A stretch of DNA of 64,000 nt from JAXDBM01 sp963709485 (GTDB lineage Bacteria; Desulfobacterota; Syntrophia; Syntrophales; Fen-1087). Under the pieces are notes generated by a model that was not told where the DNA came from, made no database searches, and saw only the letters and a list, made by a program, of their open reading frames with translations. Below, one piece after another: positions 16,943-24,963 of the stretch. The DNA is taken from positions 124,001 to 188,000 of the forward strand of contig CAVPWE010000005.1 of assembly GCA_963709485.1 (NCBI GenBank). Reading direction: 5' to 3'. Made by a program: the position numbers and the translations under genes. Numbering within the stretch: the first letter of the stretch is position 1; each line of letters begins with the position of its first letter.

Positions 16943-17146
16943 ATGCCTTGCAGAACAGACAGGGTTTGGATGATACGCTATAAATGCTTACAGAGGGGCC
17001 GTGGGCGGCGTTTCTAAGCGTCAGAATCAACGATCTCCCCGCCCTTGGGTAAGGAGCAAGGGCAGGCTTTCAGAAATTAAAATACCGTTAAAAAGACATC
17101 CCGAACCGTGCCGGAATCGAACTTAGATTGATTTCGGCACAGGCAA

Positions 17147-17458
17147 TTAAAACCGGCTCCGTGGTGGCCGCTGCGCCGCAAGTAACTTCTCATCGAACTC
17201 TTTCCGCTGTTTCTCCTTATACTCTTCGGAGAGAAGGGCCATCCTGATGCCCTTATCCCGCCAAGTCTTGTCGTCAAAATTCGATTGATTCAAATCAACG
17301 ATGAACTCATCAATCATCGACGGCTTGGCAATCGGGCGGCCCCCGGGATCTCTGTAGAAGGGCATCCCGTTCTTGGCCCAAAGTTGGGCTGTTTTCGCTG
17401 AGCGGCCGATGTAACCCCCGATTGCCTTCCAGCCTATGAGCCACGATTCATTTTCCAT
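17147..17458 (-). CDS. Helix-turn-helix DNA-binding protein near attR
   Basis: 103 residues. The N-terminal half is a MerR/excisionase-type HTH: WKAIGGYIGRSAKTAQLWAK, then NGMPFYRDPGGRP. The second half is a charged helix (SEEYKEKQRKEFDEKLLAAQ). Such proteins read short DNA sites and often act as excisionases or terminase-small-subunit-like factors. It is the last gene before the right attachment repeat. Intact frame. Confidence 0.65.
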   Translation of the reverse strand: MENESWLIGWKAIGGYIGRSAKTAQLWAKNGMPFYRDPGGRPIAKPSMIDEFIVDLNQSNFDDKTWRDKGIRMALLSEEYKEKQRKEFDEKLLAAQRPPRSRF

Positions 17459-17720
17459 AAGAAATCTCCATTCCGTATCTTTCCCATCCCTATCCTAAAA
17501 TCCGGTGTCTTCGGCCCAAAGTGGTTTTTCGGGCGGAAGGGGAGAAAAGGGGGCCATAGACGTGTCTGTAATCTGAAAAAGAGTGTGAAGTAAATGTGCA
17601 GTATGCAGGAGAATACAGACGCGTATAAGAACATAACCGGCATGTGTTTCAACAGGGTTTTCCCCCGTAAAAACACATAAGAAGATATAAAGCCTAAGGT
17701 GGCCTAATCCTTAGAGAATA
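17459..17720. other. Non-coding right end of the element
   Basis: About 260 bp between the last gene and attR. A weak leftward frame exists but is not gene-like. Nothing else recognised; attP arm sites could lie here. Confidence 0.4.
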
Positions 17721-17766
17721 ATTCCTAATCCGTGTGCCGCGCGTTCGAATCGCGCCGGGGGTACCA
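17721..17766 (+). repeat. attR: 46-bp tRNA-derived direct repeat, right copy
   Basis: Identical to the 3' 46 bases of tRNA-Arg(CCU) (3688-3733), starting inside the anticodon loop, so it cannot form a tRNA itself. It marks the right junction with the chromosome. Confidence 0.95.
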
Positions 17767-17773
17767 ATAAAAC

Positions 17774-17808
17774 AAGGGATTCGCCAATGAGAGGCTAATC
17801 CCCTTTTG
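17774..17808. terminator. Hairpin terminator, probably the original tRNA-Arg terminator
   Basis: Imperfect stem AAGGGATTCGCC / GGCTAATCCCCTT with a 7-nt loop and a TTTTG end on the plus strand. It follows attR by 7 bp. Before integration it would have lain directly behind tRNA-Arg, so the island has separated the tRNA from its own terminator. It also sits beyond the 3' end of the leftward dehydrogenase gene and may serve it. Confidence 0.6.
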
Positions 17809-17851
17809 TTTGATCCGCCATATTTTACCGTTAATGATTACATCCGATTTT

Positions 17852-18838
17852 TCATGACGGCATTCTTTTGTTGCCAATGCCGGAATTGTTGAAATGCGTT
17901 TGATAGAGGGGTTCTTCTCCCTTTTCCACTCTCCTGATGTTTTCACACACCGCTTCCAGAATGCCTTTTATGGAGATATCCGTCGATCCGGCAATATGGG
18001 GAGTCGAAAAAACATTGTACCTGAATATGGGATCATCCGGATCAACCGGCTCTTCCCAAAAGACATCCAGACCTGCACCGGCAATCTTCTTCGAGGCAAG
18101 CGCCTCCTCGAGTGCATCCCGGTCAACCAAACCCCCTCTGGACAGATTGATTAAAAATGCGGTCCCTTTCATTGCCGCGAAAGCTTGTCGTCCGATGATG
18201 TGCCTGTTTTCAGCCGTCAGGGGGAGACAGAGCACCACATAGTCCGATCTGTTCAAGAAGGCTTCCATGTCCGACGGGGTGCCGGCCCATTCCAGGCCAA
18301 GCATGTCTTTTGCCTTCTGTGGGTCATTGCGCTTAATGCCGATCAGATCAACGTCAAAGTTCTTGAGCCTTCTGGCCAATGCGCTGCCGATGCCCCCGAG
18401 CCCGACGATTCCCACTGTCTTGCCGCTCAAAGCCCGCCCTTGAGGAGTTCCCGTTTGCCTTTGCGTGAGGCTCAGTGTCATTTGCCGGAAATTTCTCGAC
18501 AAGCCGATCATCAAATAGACGCCCAGCTCAGCCACGGAATCGGCATTGCCGGAAATATCGGTGGGAACATTGGCCACCCGGATATCCATGCTCTGAGCCG
18601 CTTGCGTATCGACCGTTTCAAGCCCGGCCCCACACTGCTGAATGAGCCGGAGGCGGTCGGCTTCTTCAAGATGCTCTCTCCGGATGGCACTCATCGTCGG
18701 AATGAGGACATCAAATCCCTTCAAACTGTCAAAGCCGAATCGTCCGCTGGCCTCAAACTCATGTTGGGGAAGTTCTTTCTTAATCAATCCAAAAAATCCG
18801 CCCCAGGCGTTCTCAGGTGCGGCAAACAGGATTCTCAT
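17852..18838 (-). CDS. D-isomer-specific 2-hydroxyacid dehydrogenase
   Basis: 328 residues with the two Rossmann-like domains of the family. The NAD site is GKTVGIVGLGGIGSALARRL (about residue 137 on), later LPLTAENRHIIG, then NLSRGGLVDRDALEEAL with the Arg region, and FSTPHIAGST with the catalytic His. It reduces a 2-keto acid or oxidises a D-2-hydroxyacid with NAD(P)H; the substrate is not clear. ATG 18838 is preferred to GTG 18841 because of spacing from GGAGGG. It is the first chromosomal gene right of the island. Confidence 0.9.
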   Translation of the reverse strand: MRILFAAPENAWGGFFGLIKKELPQHEFEASGRFGFDSLKGFDVLIPTMSAIRREHLEEADRLRLIQQCGAGLETVDTQAAQSMDIRVANVPTDISGNADSVAELGVYLMIGLSRNFRQMTLSLTQRQTGTPQGRALSGKTVGIVGLGGIGSALARRLKNFDVDLIGIKRNDPQKAKDMLGLEWAGTPSDMEAFLNRSDYVVLCLPLTAENRHIIGRQAFAAMKGTAFLINLSRGGLVDRDALEEALASKKIAGAGLDVFWEEPVDPDDPIFRYNVFSTPHIAGSTDISIKGILEAVCENIRRVEKGEEPLYQTHFNNSGIGNKRMPS

Positions 18839-19094
18839 CACTCACCCTCCACGTTGTGCGTCGTTATCATGTTCATGGCATGCGATCAAACCGATAGGCT
18901 CTGATCAAAGCGCTTCTTGTCCACAAACCATTCATTTCGTTGGAGGTGAGGGGGATCGTAATGGAACATTCATAAATCTCAATTATTTTATTCTATGTTC
19001 ATAATCACATGCGATTGATTGACATCGGGAAGGTGCCTGCGGTCCGTGACCTGTCCCCGCATCCTGCACTGCATGTCATTTCAGTGTTCTGCCA

Positions 19095-19655
19095 TCAGCC
19101 CGGAAACTTCGCTTCCACCAGGCTGGCCCCGAGCAAACCGAGAAACATGCTGCAAACAAGACACCCGGCGCTCAGGAGAATGATCGAAACATCCATGCTG
19201 ACGCTTTGAAGCGGCCTGATCTGAGTGACGGCCAGAAGCAGCAGGGACAGGACAAAAAACACGCTGCCGACGATGATTTTACGCTTCAGGATCGGTGTCG
19301 TGTATCTGCGAAATCGTATTTTTCCATCCAGCATGCCTGACAGGAACGCGCCGACCAGTGTGAAGGGCAGACAAAATGCCAGAACTCTATTCGTGCTCAG
19401 CAATTCGTTTTTAAGAGGCCCGTTCAGGAACAGAAGGATAACCGAAAAGAGCAGCAGGAAGAAAGCAAACGCCTGGGGCGCGTGGACAATCACAGGATGA
19501 ATGTGCCGCTCCAGAATCCTCTTTCGCTGTTCGGAAATCCTGTCGACATAAGGCTCAAACATCTTGCTCGGCACGCCGCAGGCCGGACAGACATCGCCGA
19601 CTTTCTTCGCCTCCATGACAAATCCGCAGGCTTTGCATTTCACCAGTGTCTTCAT
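19095..19655 (-). CDS. Rubredoxin-like domain fused to a DUF2231-type membrane protein
   Basis: 186 residues. The N-terminus has a rubredoxin-type iron site, CKACGF and CPACGVP about 15 residues apart. A linker (ISEQRKRILERHIHPVIVHA) leads into four hydrophobic helices with the HPVIVHAPQ motif typical of DUF2231 proteins. This suggests a membrane-bound one-electron carrier. The reaction is unknown. Start set by GGGGGACC before the ATG. Confidence 0.75.
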   Translation of the reverse strand: MKTLVKCKACGFVMEAKKVGDVCPACGVPSKMFEPYVDRISEQRKRILERHIHPVIVHAPQAFAFFLLLFSVILLFLNGPLKNELLSTNRVLAFCLPFTLVGAFLSGMLDGKIRFRRYTTPILKRKIIVGSVFFVLSLLLLAVTQIRPLQSVSMDVSIILLSAGCLVCSMFLGLLGASLVEAKFPG

Positions 19656-19754
19656 GGCGGTCCCCCTTTTGCAGTTCCCTCCGGGTGCCTCAGCCCCTTT
19701 CTCTCGATACCGGATCCCCTCGCTTTTGACAGGCCGTATCCCGATTGGGACTTT

Positions 19755-20426
19755 TCAGAACCCCATCCAGCGTGCATTTTTGTCAAGGGATTCACGACCG
19801 CTCGCCAGGGAATTTGCCGGAAAGTCCCAATCCGGGTATCCGACGGCAATCGCAATAACGATCTTCTTGTTTTCAGGGATCTTCAGCCTCTCTCTCAGAA
19901 CTTCCGGATAAAGCACCCCCTGATCCTCAATGCAGGTGCCGAGCCCGAAGTGAAGTGCGGCCAGGCAAATCGTCTGCATGGCGGCCCCGAGATCAAGCAG
20001 CGGACCGACATCGCTCAGCGACCGGTCCGTCAGAAGTAGAATCGCCGCCGGCGCGTCAAAGAAACGGAAACCCCGTTCCAGCCACGCCGCTCTCTTCGCT
20101 TTGTCCTCTCTCTGAATATCCATGAGCGCGAAAATCTTTTTGGCCAGTTCCACCTGGCGATCTCTGTAAATGCTGTCATTGGGCCAGCTGACCGCTTCAT
20201 GATCCGGGTGCATCGGCTCTTTTCTGCTCAATTTATCGACAATCGCGGCCCTGAGGTCGTTCAGGACATCGCCCCCCGCCACGATGTATTCCCAGGGCTG
20301 TGTGTTCATCGCCGAGGGGGCCCTGCAGGCCGCTTCGAGGATCTTGGTCAAAACATCCTTCGACACCGGATCGGGTTTATATCCCCGAATGCTTCTTCGC
20401 TGATAAATCGCTTCCATCATATTCAT
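19755..20426 (-). CDS. Nitroreductase family protein
   Basis: 223 residues. The FMN-binding start IYQRRSIRGY is followed by ACRAPSAMNTQPW, the FMN contact, and GLGTCIEDQGV plus IAIAVGYPDWDFPANS near the end, all standard for the NADH oxidase/nitroreductase fold. It likely reduces quinones, nitro groups or flavins in the cytoplasm; the natural substrate is unknown. ATG 20426 has the GGAGG site; the frame opens 30 bases further but lacks homology. Confidence 0.88.
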   Translation of the reverse strand: MNMMEAIYQRRSIRGYKPDPVSKDVLTKILEAACRAPSAMNTQPWEYIVAGGDVLNDLRAAIVDKLSRKEPMHPDHEAVSWPNDSIYRDRQVELAKKIFALMDIQREDKAKRAAWLERGFRFFDAPAAILLLTDRSLSDVGPLLDLGAAMQTICLAALHFGLGTCIEDQGVLYPEVLRERLKIPENKKIVIAIAVGYPDWDFPANSLASGRESLDKNARWMGF

Positions 20427-20581
20427 ATTATCCCTCCTTGATGAAATGGGGTCCATCTTTGAGAAAGATGCCGGGTTGCAGCACGGTCACTTTGATTTTC
20501 GAGTTCCTGCCCCCCATGCGCAATCGCCGCGTCAGTCAGCCTGGAGAAGTGGTCGCATTGTTGATCCCCCCCGCCTGGAGA

Positions 20582-20944
20582 TCATTTCAAGATCTTGATA
20601 AAGCTGGCGTGGGAAACCCACTTCCAGCCGTCGTCCGTCTTGTGGAAGACGCTGAGTCTGCACGTGGGTTCGGACAATGTCGGCTTCCCGTCAATCAGCT
20701 CTTCCGCGGATACGATGTAGGATACAACCAGGAGGGTGTCACTCATGGTGATCTTGAAGTTGCTGAGCTGATAACTGCCGAGACTGAGCCGCTTCAGCAG
20801 TTGTATTTCCTGGCTCTTGTTTCTTGCCCCGTCGTGGTGGACGGACTGAAAGGCAGGATGAATCATGTTTTCGATTTTGTCCCAGTTTTTCGCCTTCATT
20901 GCAGTAAACAATTCGGTAACCAGTTTTTCGCCGATGCTCGCCAT
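20582..20944 (-). CDS. SnoaL/NTF2-like domain protein
   Basis: 120 residues with the cone-shaped NTF2-like pattern: LVTELFTAMKAKNWDKIENM at the start, an HPAFQSVHHDG segment, then beta strands ending WKWVSHASFIKI. The fold binds small ligands or acts as an isomerase; many members are uncharacterised. It is followed leftward by the nitroreductase and preceded by the hexapeptide-repeat protein, probably one transcription unit. Confidence 0.75.
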   Translation of the reverse strand: MASIGEKLVTELFTAMKAKNWDKIENMIHPAFQSVHHDGARNKSQEIQLLKRLSLGSYQLSNFKITMSDTLLVVSYIVSAEELIDGKPTLSEPTCRLSVFHKTDDGWKWVSHASFIKILK

Positions 20945-20967
20945 GACAATCTCCTTTCACAAAATAA

Positions 20968-21498
20968 TCAGCCATGCGGAATCTCTTTCATCGATCGAAG
21001 ATAAAGCCGGGTCAGTTCCTTGTATTGCTCGATGCCCATGGTCACATAGGATTCCAGCTCCGGGGATACGTCTTTGACGATCTTTGCGGGATTCCCCATC
21101 GCAAGTTTTCCTTCGGGGATGTGCATGCCGTGAGGCACAAGCGATCCCGCGGCGATGACGACACCCCTTTGGCAGACGACTTTCTGCAGGAGCACCGCCC
21201 CCATCCCGACCACACATTGATCATGAAGCGTCACATCGTGGAGGACCGCATTGTGGCCGACGATCACGTTCCTGCCGATGACAACCCTGTCTCCCGGCGT
21301 CACGTGGATTGTCGCATTGTCCTGGATGCTGGAGCCGTCTCCGATGGCAATCGGGCCGAAATCGGCGCGGATGACGGCGCTGGGCGCGACATGGCACAGG
21401 CTGCCGATCGTGGCGTCACCGATGACGACGGCATCGGGATGGATAAAGGCATCCGCGGCGATAACGGGCTTTTTCCCCGCAAATTCATAGATGGGCAT
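20968..21498 (-). CDS. Gamma-carbonic-anhydrase-like hexapeptide-repeat protein
   Basis: 176 residues forming a left-handed beta helix. Repeats start at AFIHPDAVVIGDATIGSL and continue through IGDGSSIQDNATIH, IGRNVIVGHNAVLH and MGAVLLQKV. His residues in IHVTPGD, VGHNAVLHD are positioned like the zinc ligands of the gamma-CA/PaaY/YrdA family. Activity may be carbonic anhydrase, but many YrdA-type members are inactive or of unknown role. Confidence 0.85.
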   Translation of the reverse strand: MPIYEFAGKKPVIAADAFIHPDAVVIGDATIGSLCHVAPSAVIRADFGPIAIGDGSSIQDNATIHVTPGDRVVIGRNVIVGHNAVLHDVTLHDQCVVGMGAVLLQKVVCQRGVVIAAGSLVPHGMHIPEGKLAMGNPAKIVKDVSPELESYVTMGIEQYKELTRLYLRSMKEIPHG

Positions 21499-21759
21499 GG
21501 CAGTTCCCCGGCGATTCCATGTAATTCATGACGAACCGGTCTTCCTCGAGAAGCTGGCTCATGATTCTCTCCCCTTGCATTCCAATGCGGCGGATCCCCT
21601 TTCCCGCCTTCCCGCCAGCTCAGGATAGATAATACGGCGAAGGATGTCAACGCAATAAGCATTCAACATTTGATCTTCCCGTGTCTTTTTGCTATGGGGT
21701 TGCCTCACGGAATGCGGTTTCCGGCAGCAGGCACAGGCATTTCATCAAGAGGCAGGGAC

Positions 21760-22521
21760 ATGGAGACGATGGGACAATTCAACCTCACGGGCCGGGTTGC
21801 CGTCGTGACCGGCGGGAGCATGGGACTGGGCCGGGCCATGGCGATCGGTCTGGCGGAAGCCGGGGCCAGGGTTGCCGTCGTGAGCAGAACGACAAAGCTG
21901 ATCGAGGAAGCCGCGGGTGAGATCATCCGACAGGGCGGCGACGCCATTGCCGTAACGGCCGACGTGACCCGGGAAGAAGACATCGAACGCATGACGGCAC
22001 AGGTCTGCGGAAAATACGGGACCGTCGACATCCTCGTCAACAATGCCGGGATCGGGGGGTCGAAGAAGTCGGTGGCCCTCAGCACGAAGGAATGGGACCG
22101 CATGATCAACACCAACGCAAGGTCCGTCTTCCTCGCATCCAGGGCCGCCGGCAAGATCATGATCCGCCAAAAGCATGGAAAGATCATCAACATCAGCTCC
22201 GTCCTCGGCAAGGGCGCCCTCCCCCACAGCCTCCACTACGGCGCCTCGAAGGCCGCGATCATCCATATGACGAAAACCCTCGCACTCGAGTGGGCGCCTT
22301 TTCACATCAACGTGAACGGGATCGCGCCGGGATGGTTCCTGACGGACATGACAAAAGACCAGCAGCAGGGAGACAGCGAGAAGTTCCTGCTCAGCAGAAT
22401 ACCCTTCGGCCGGTTCGGGAAGCCGGAAGAAATCGTCGGCCTGGCCATTTTCCTCTCGTCGTCTGCATCGGATTACATCACCGGGGAAACGGTATTCATC
22501 GACGGCGGATATTCAATTTAG
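21760..22521 (+). CDS. Short-chain dehydrogenase/reductase
   Basis: 253 residues. Cofactor motif TGGSMGLG near residue 15, NNAGIGGS, NISSVLG and the catalytic YGASK motif; the C-terminus has the common SDR ending YITGETVFIDGGYSI. It is a classical SDR, probably NAD(P)-dependent alcohol or 3-hydroxyacyl oxidoreductase. It precedes a crotonase by 46 bp on the same strand, which suggests work on a CoA thioester. The frame is open upstream to 21670, but homology starts at GRVAVVTGG and ATG 21760 is reasonable. Confidence 0.9.
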   Translation: METMGQFNLTGRVAVVTGGSMGLGRAMAIGLAEAGARVAVVSRTTKLIEEAAGEIIRQGGDAIAVTADVTREEDIERMTAQVCGKYGTVDILVNNAGIGGSKKSVALSTKEWDRMINTNARSVFLASRAAGKIMIRQKHGKIINISSVLGKGALPHSLHYGASKAAIIHMTKTLALEWAPFHINVNGIAPGWFLTDMTKDQQQGDSEKFLLSRIPFGRFGKPEEIVGLAIFLSSSASDYITGETVFIDGGYSI

Positions 22522-22567
22522 GGGGATTTCAGGGAAAACGGCACACGCCATTGGATGTCGAAAGGGG

Positions 22568-23419
22568 ATGTGGGAGATGAACACGGGGGATTTCAAAGAT
22601 ATTCTCTACGACAGGGAGGACAGCGGCATCGTAACGGTGACGCTGAACGTCCCGAAGAGAAAAAATGCACTGAGCGCCTACACCTGCCTGGAACTCTGGT
22701 GGGCCGCGGATGCGATGGAAAAGGACGACCGGGCGAAGGTGATGATCCTCACGGGCGCCCGGGACCCGGATTCCGGCGACCCGGCAAAGGAGGCCTTCTG
22801 CAGCGGCGGCTACTTCAACCCGGCGGCGATGGAAGCCCTCAGCGCGGATGTGAAGGCCCAGATCGATTTCACCGACATCGCCCAGAAGAAGCTGACCCTG
22901 AAAATGTGGCAGTTCGACAAGCCCGTCATCGCCGCCGTGAACGGGCTGGTTGTCGGTGGCGGCTTCACCCTTTGCCTGGCCTGCGCCGACCTGATCTACA
23001 TGTCCGAGCACGCCTGGGCGTCGCTGCCCTTCGTCGGTCTCGGCCTCGTCCCCGAGCTGGCCTCCAGCTATCTGCTGCCCCGCCTCCTCGGCCTGCAGCG
23101 GGTGAAGGAAATTTGTTATTTTTCGGAACGGATCACGGCCCGGGAACTCCTGGAACTGGGGCTCGTCAACCGGGTGCTGCCCCACGATGAACTGATCCCC
23201 TACTGCCGCGAAAGGGCCCTGAAGCTCATTGCACCGCAGGGAGCGGAGCTGGCCGTGCGCGCCTGCAAGCGGATTCTCCACAAGCCCTGCACGGACGCCG
23301 TTGCCGAAGCGCTCGACCGGGAAAACGAGGCGCTGAACCGGGCCCTTGCGACGGCCGACTTCAGGGAGGCTTTGACGGCCAGAATACAGAAGCGGACACC
23401 CGTGTTCAAGGGCCGGTGA
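22568..23419 (+). CDS. Enoyl-CoA hydratase/isomerase (crotonase) family protein
   Basis: 283 residues with the crotonase fold: VPKRKNALSAYT, CoA/oxyanion motif FCSGGYF, then NGLVVGGGFTLCLACADL with the oxyanion-hole Gly-Gly, and GLVPELASSYLLPRL. The usual pair of catalytic Glu is not clearly placed (a Glu is seen in LVPELA only), so hydratase, isomerase or hydrolase activity cannot be told apart. It belongs with the upstream SDR in acyl-CoA metabolism. Confidence 0.88.
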   Translation: MWEMNTGDFKDILYDREDSGIVTVTLNVPKRKNALSAYTCLELWWAADAMEKDDRAKVMILTGARDPDSGDPAKEAFCSGGYFNPAAMEALSADVKAQIDFTDIAQKKLTLKMWQFDKPVIAAVNGLVVGGGFTLCLACADLIYMSEHAWASLPFVGLGLVPELASSYLLPRLLGLQRVKEICYFSERITARELLELGLVNRVLPHDELIPYCRERALKLIAPQGAELAVRACKRILHKPCTDAVAEALDRENEALNRALATADFREALTARIQKRTPVFKGR

Positions 23420-23444
23420 GGACCGGCAGCATGCTCATTTAACC

Positions 23445-23474
23445 TTGACAAACAGGTGAAGCACTCCGCATATT
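23445..23474 (+). promoter_or_regulatory. Putative promoter of the SH3-M48-cyclase cluster
   Basis: TTGACA (23445-23450), 18 bp, CATATT (23469-23474), 37 bp upstream of ATG 23511. Confidence 0.5.
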
Positions 23475-23510
23475 CAACCGGCTGAAGATTTTTGCATGCA
23501 GGAGGCGGCC

Positions 23511-24014
23511 ATGATTCGTACCGGATTGACGGTCCTCTGCCTCGCGATGATGTGCATCCTGTCCCCGCACATCCCCGCGCAGGCGCAAGAGACCCTGAAC
23601 GTTCAGGTCAGGAAGGGGGAGCTTCGCGCCACGCCTTCCTTTCTGGGCAAGATCGTGGCGCGGGTGGCCTACGGCGACCGGGTTGATGTGACGGAAAAGC
23701 GCGGCGCCTGGCGAAAGGTGTCGCCCCGTGGCGGGAGCCTCCAGGGGTGGATTCATAACTCGGCGCTGACGGCAAAGCGAGTCACGCTGCGGGCAGGCCA
23801 GGCCAACGTCCGGACCGGCGCCACCCGGGATGAGCTGGCCCTGGCGGGAAAGGGGTTCAGCGAGGAGGTGGAGGCGTCGTACCGGAAGGAAAACCGCAAG
23901 CTCGACTACACCTGGATCAACCGGATGGAAGCCTTCGAGGTAACGCCCGACCAGATGCGGAATTTCCTGGTTCAGGGGAGCGTCACTCTCCCCCGGGAAG
24001 GAGGCAGGCCATGA
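23511..24014 (+). CDS. Secreted SH3-domain protein
   Basis: 167 residues with a signal peptide (IRTGLTVLCLAMMCILS, cut near AQAQE) and a bacterial SH3 domain: VQVRKGELRATPSFLGKIVA, then YGDRVDVTEKRGAWRKV and GWIHNSAL. A C-terminal helical region is of unknown role. Such proteins bind the cell wall or periplasmic partners. Start set by AGGAGG at 23499. Its TGA overlaps the ATG of the M48 protease gene, so the two are made together. Confidence 0.85.
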   Translation: MIRTGLTVLCLAMMCILSPHIPAQAQETLNVQVRKGELRATPSFLGKIVARVAYGDRVDVTEKRGAWRKVSPRGGSLQGWIHNSALTAKRVTLRAGQANVRTGATRDELALAGKGFSEEVEASYRKENRKLDYTWINRMEAFEVTPDQMRNFLVQGSVTLPREGGRP

Positions 24015-24925
24015 TCACGAACGGATGGATGGCGGGGCTGATCCTGGCCGCGACCCTGGCGCTTTCCGCCTGCGCGGCTGTTGAGACGGCAACCACCGTG
24101 GCCACCACTGTCAGCGAACAGGCGGGCGTCATCAGCCCGGATCAGGGAAAAGCCATCCGCACCGGCACGTCGGCCGTATCCAGGAGCCTGGAAGACTTCA
24201 CACCGGAACAGGAATACTACATCGGCCGGGCCGTCGCCGCCGCAGTCCTGTCGAAATACCCGGCCTACGCGAACACCCCGGTCAACCAGTACGTCAACAC
24301 GCTCGGCCAGATGCTGGCGGCGGCCTCCGACAAGCCCGAGATCTTCGCCGGCTACCATTTTCTGGTCCTCGACTCCGACGACATCAACGCCTTCGCCACG
24401 CCGGGCGGCCACATCTTCGTCACCCGGGGCCTGATCCGCTGCTGCAAGACGGAAGATGCCCTGGCGGCCGTCCTGGCACACGAGATCGGCCATGTCCAGT
24501 TGCGGCACGGCATGCAGTCCATCGAGAAGGCGCGGATCACCGAAGCGCTGTCGGTTCTGGCCCGCGAAGGCGCGACAACCCTCGGCTCCCGGGAAGTCGC
24601 CCAGTTGACGCAGACCTTTTCCGGCGCGATTTCCGACATCGCCGGCACCATGATCGGAAGGGGCTATTCCCGCGCCTTCGAATACCAGGCCGATGAGGCA
24701 GCCGTGGCCCTGGCCCGGCAAGTCGGCTACAACCCGGGGGGGCTGATCGACATGCTGACCGTCATGGACGGGAAACTGAAGCCGGGGGGACCGGACTTCG
24801 CAAAAACGCATCCCTCGCCCCGGGACCGGATGAACGAAATCCGGAGCCGCAGCGGGGCCTTCACTCCCGCGGCAATGCCGAAAGAGCGGCAGGAGCGGTT
24901 CCTGAAGGCCATCGGGCACATCTGA
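24011..24925 (+). CDS. M48-family metalloprotease, lipoprotein
   Basis: 304 residues. The N-terminus is a lipoprotein signal with lipobox LSAC. The zinc motif HEIGH lies near residue 157 in AVLAHEIGHVQLRHG, and the third ligand is in FEYQADEAAV. This matches the periplasmic BepA/LoiP/YcaL-like M48 proteases that degrade misassembled outer-membrane proteins. The ATGA overlap with the SH3 gene suggests a functional pair at the envelope. Confidence 0.92.
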   Translation: MITNGWMAGLILAATLALSACAAVETATTVATTVSEQAGVISPDQGKAIRTGTSAVSRSLEDFTPEQEYYIGRAVAAAVLSKYPAYANTPVNQYVNTLGQMLAAASDKPEIFAGYHFLVLDSDDINAFATPGGHIFVTRGLIRCCKTEDALAAVLAHEIGHVQLRHGMQSIEKARITEALSVLAREGATTLGSREVAQLTQTFSGAISDIAGTMIGRGYSRAFEYQADEAAVALARQVGYNPGGLIDMLTVMDGKLKPGGPDFAKTHPSPRDRMNEIRSRSGAFTPAAMPKERQERFLKAIGHI

Positions 24926-24963
24926 GCGGTTCCCGCCGAACCGCCGGCAGGAACAGGTTCATC

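Larger units (their letters stand above)
16495..17146. other. Non-coding region upstream of the lectin-like gene
   Basis: About 650 AT-rich bases with no convincing gene. Just before 16494 there is a ribosome site (AGGAGGAAAAA region). Otherwise the only structure I see is the pair of 17-nt direct repeats at 16825 and 16926. Confidence 0.5.
3734..17766. mobile_element. ~14.0-kb integrative element in tRNA-Arg(CCU)
   Basis: Bounded by the 46-bp repeat of the tRNA 3' half, with a tyrosine integrase next to the tRNA. Base composition is visibly more AT-rich than the flanking chromosome. Content: integrase (disrupted), Xre regulator, two or three excisionase-like DNA-binding proteins, a small zinc-ribbon-like protein, a primase-polymerase plus RecA-like ATPase, a nuclease-helicase with repeated HA domains, and small accessory genes. 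No capsid, tail or conjugation genes were seen, so a satellite-like or mobilisable genomic island is more likely than a complete phage or ICE. With a split integrase, it should be immobile unless helped in trans. Confidence 0.9.

Noticed and set aside
17434..17676. 80-residue leftward frame near attR
   Set aside because: Mixed composition without homology and overlapping the HTH gene start.
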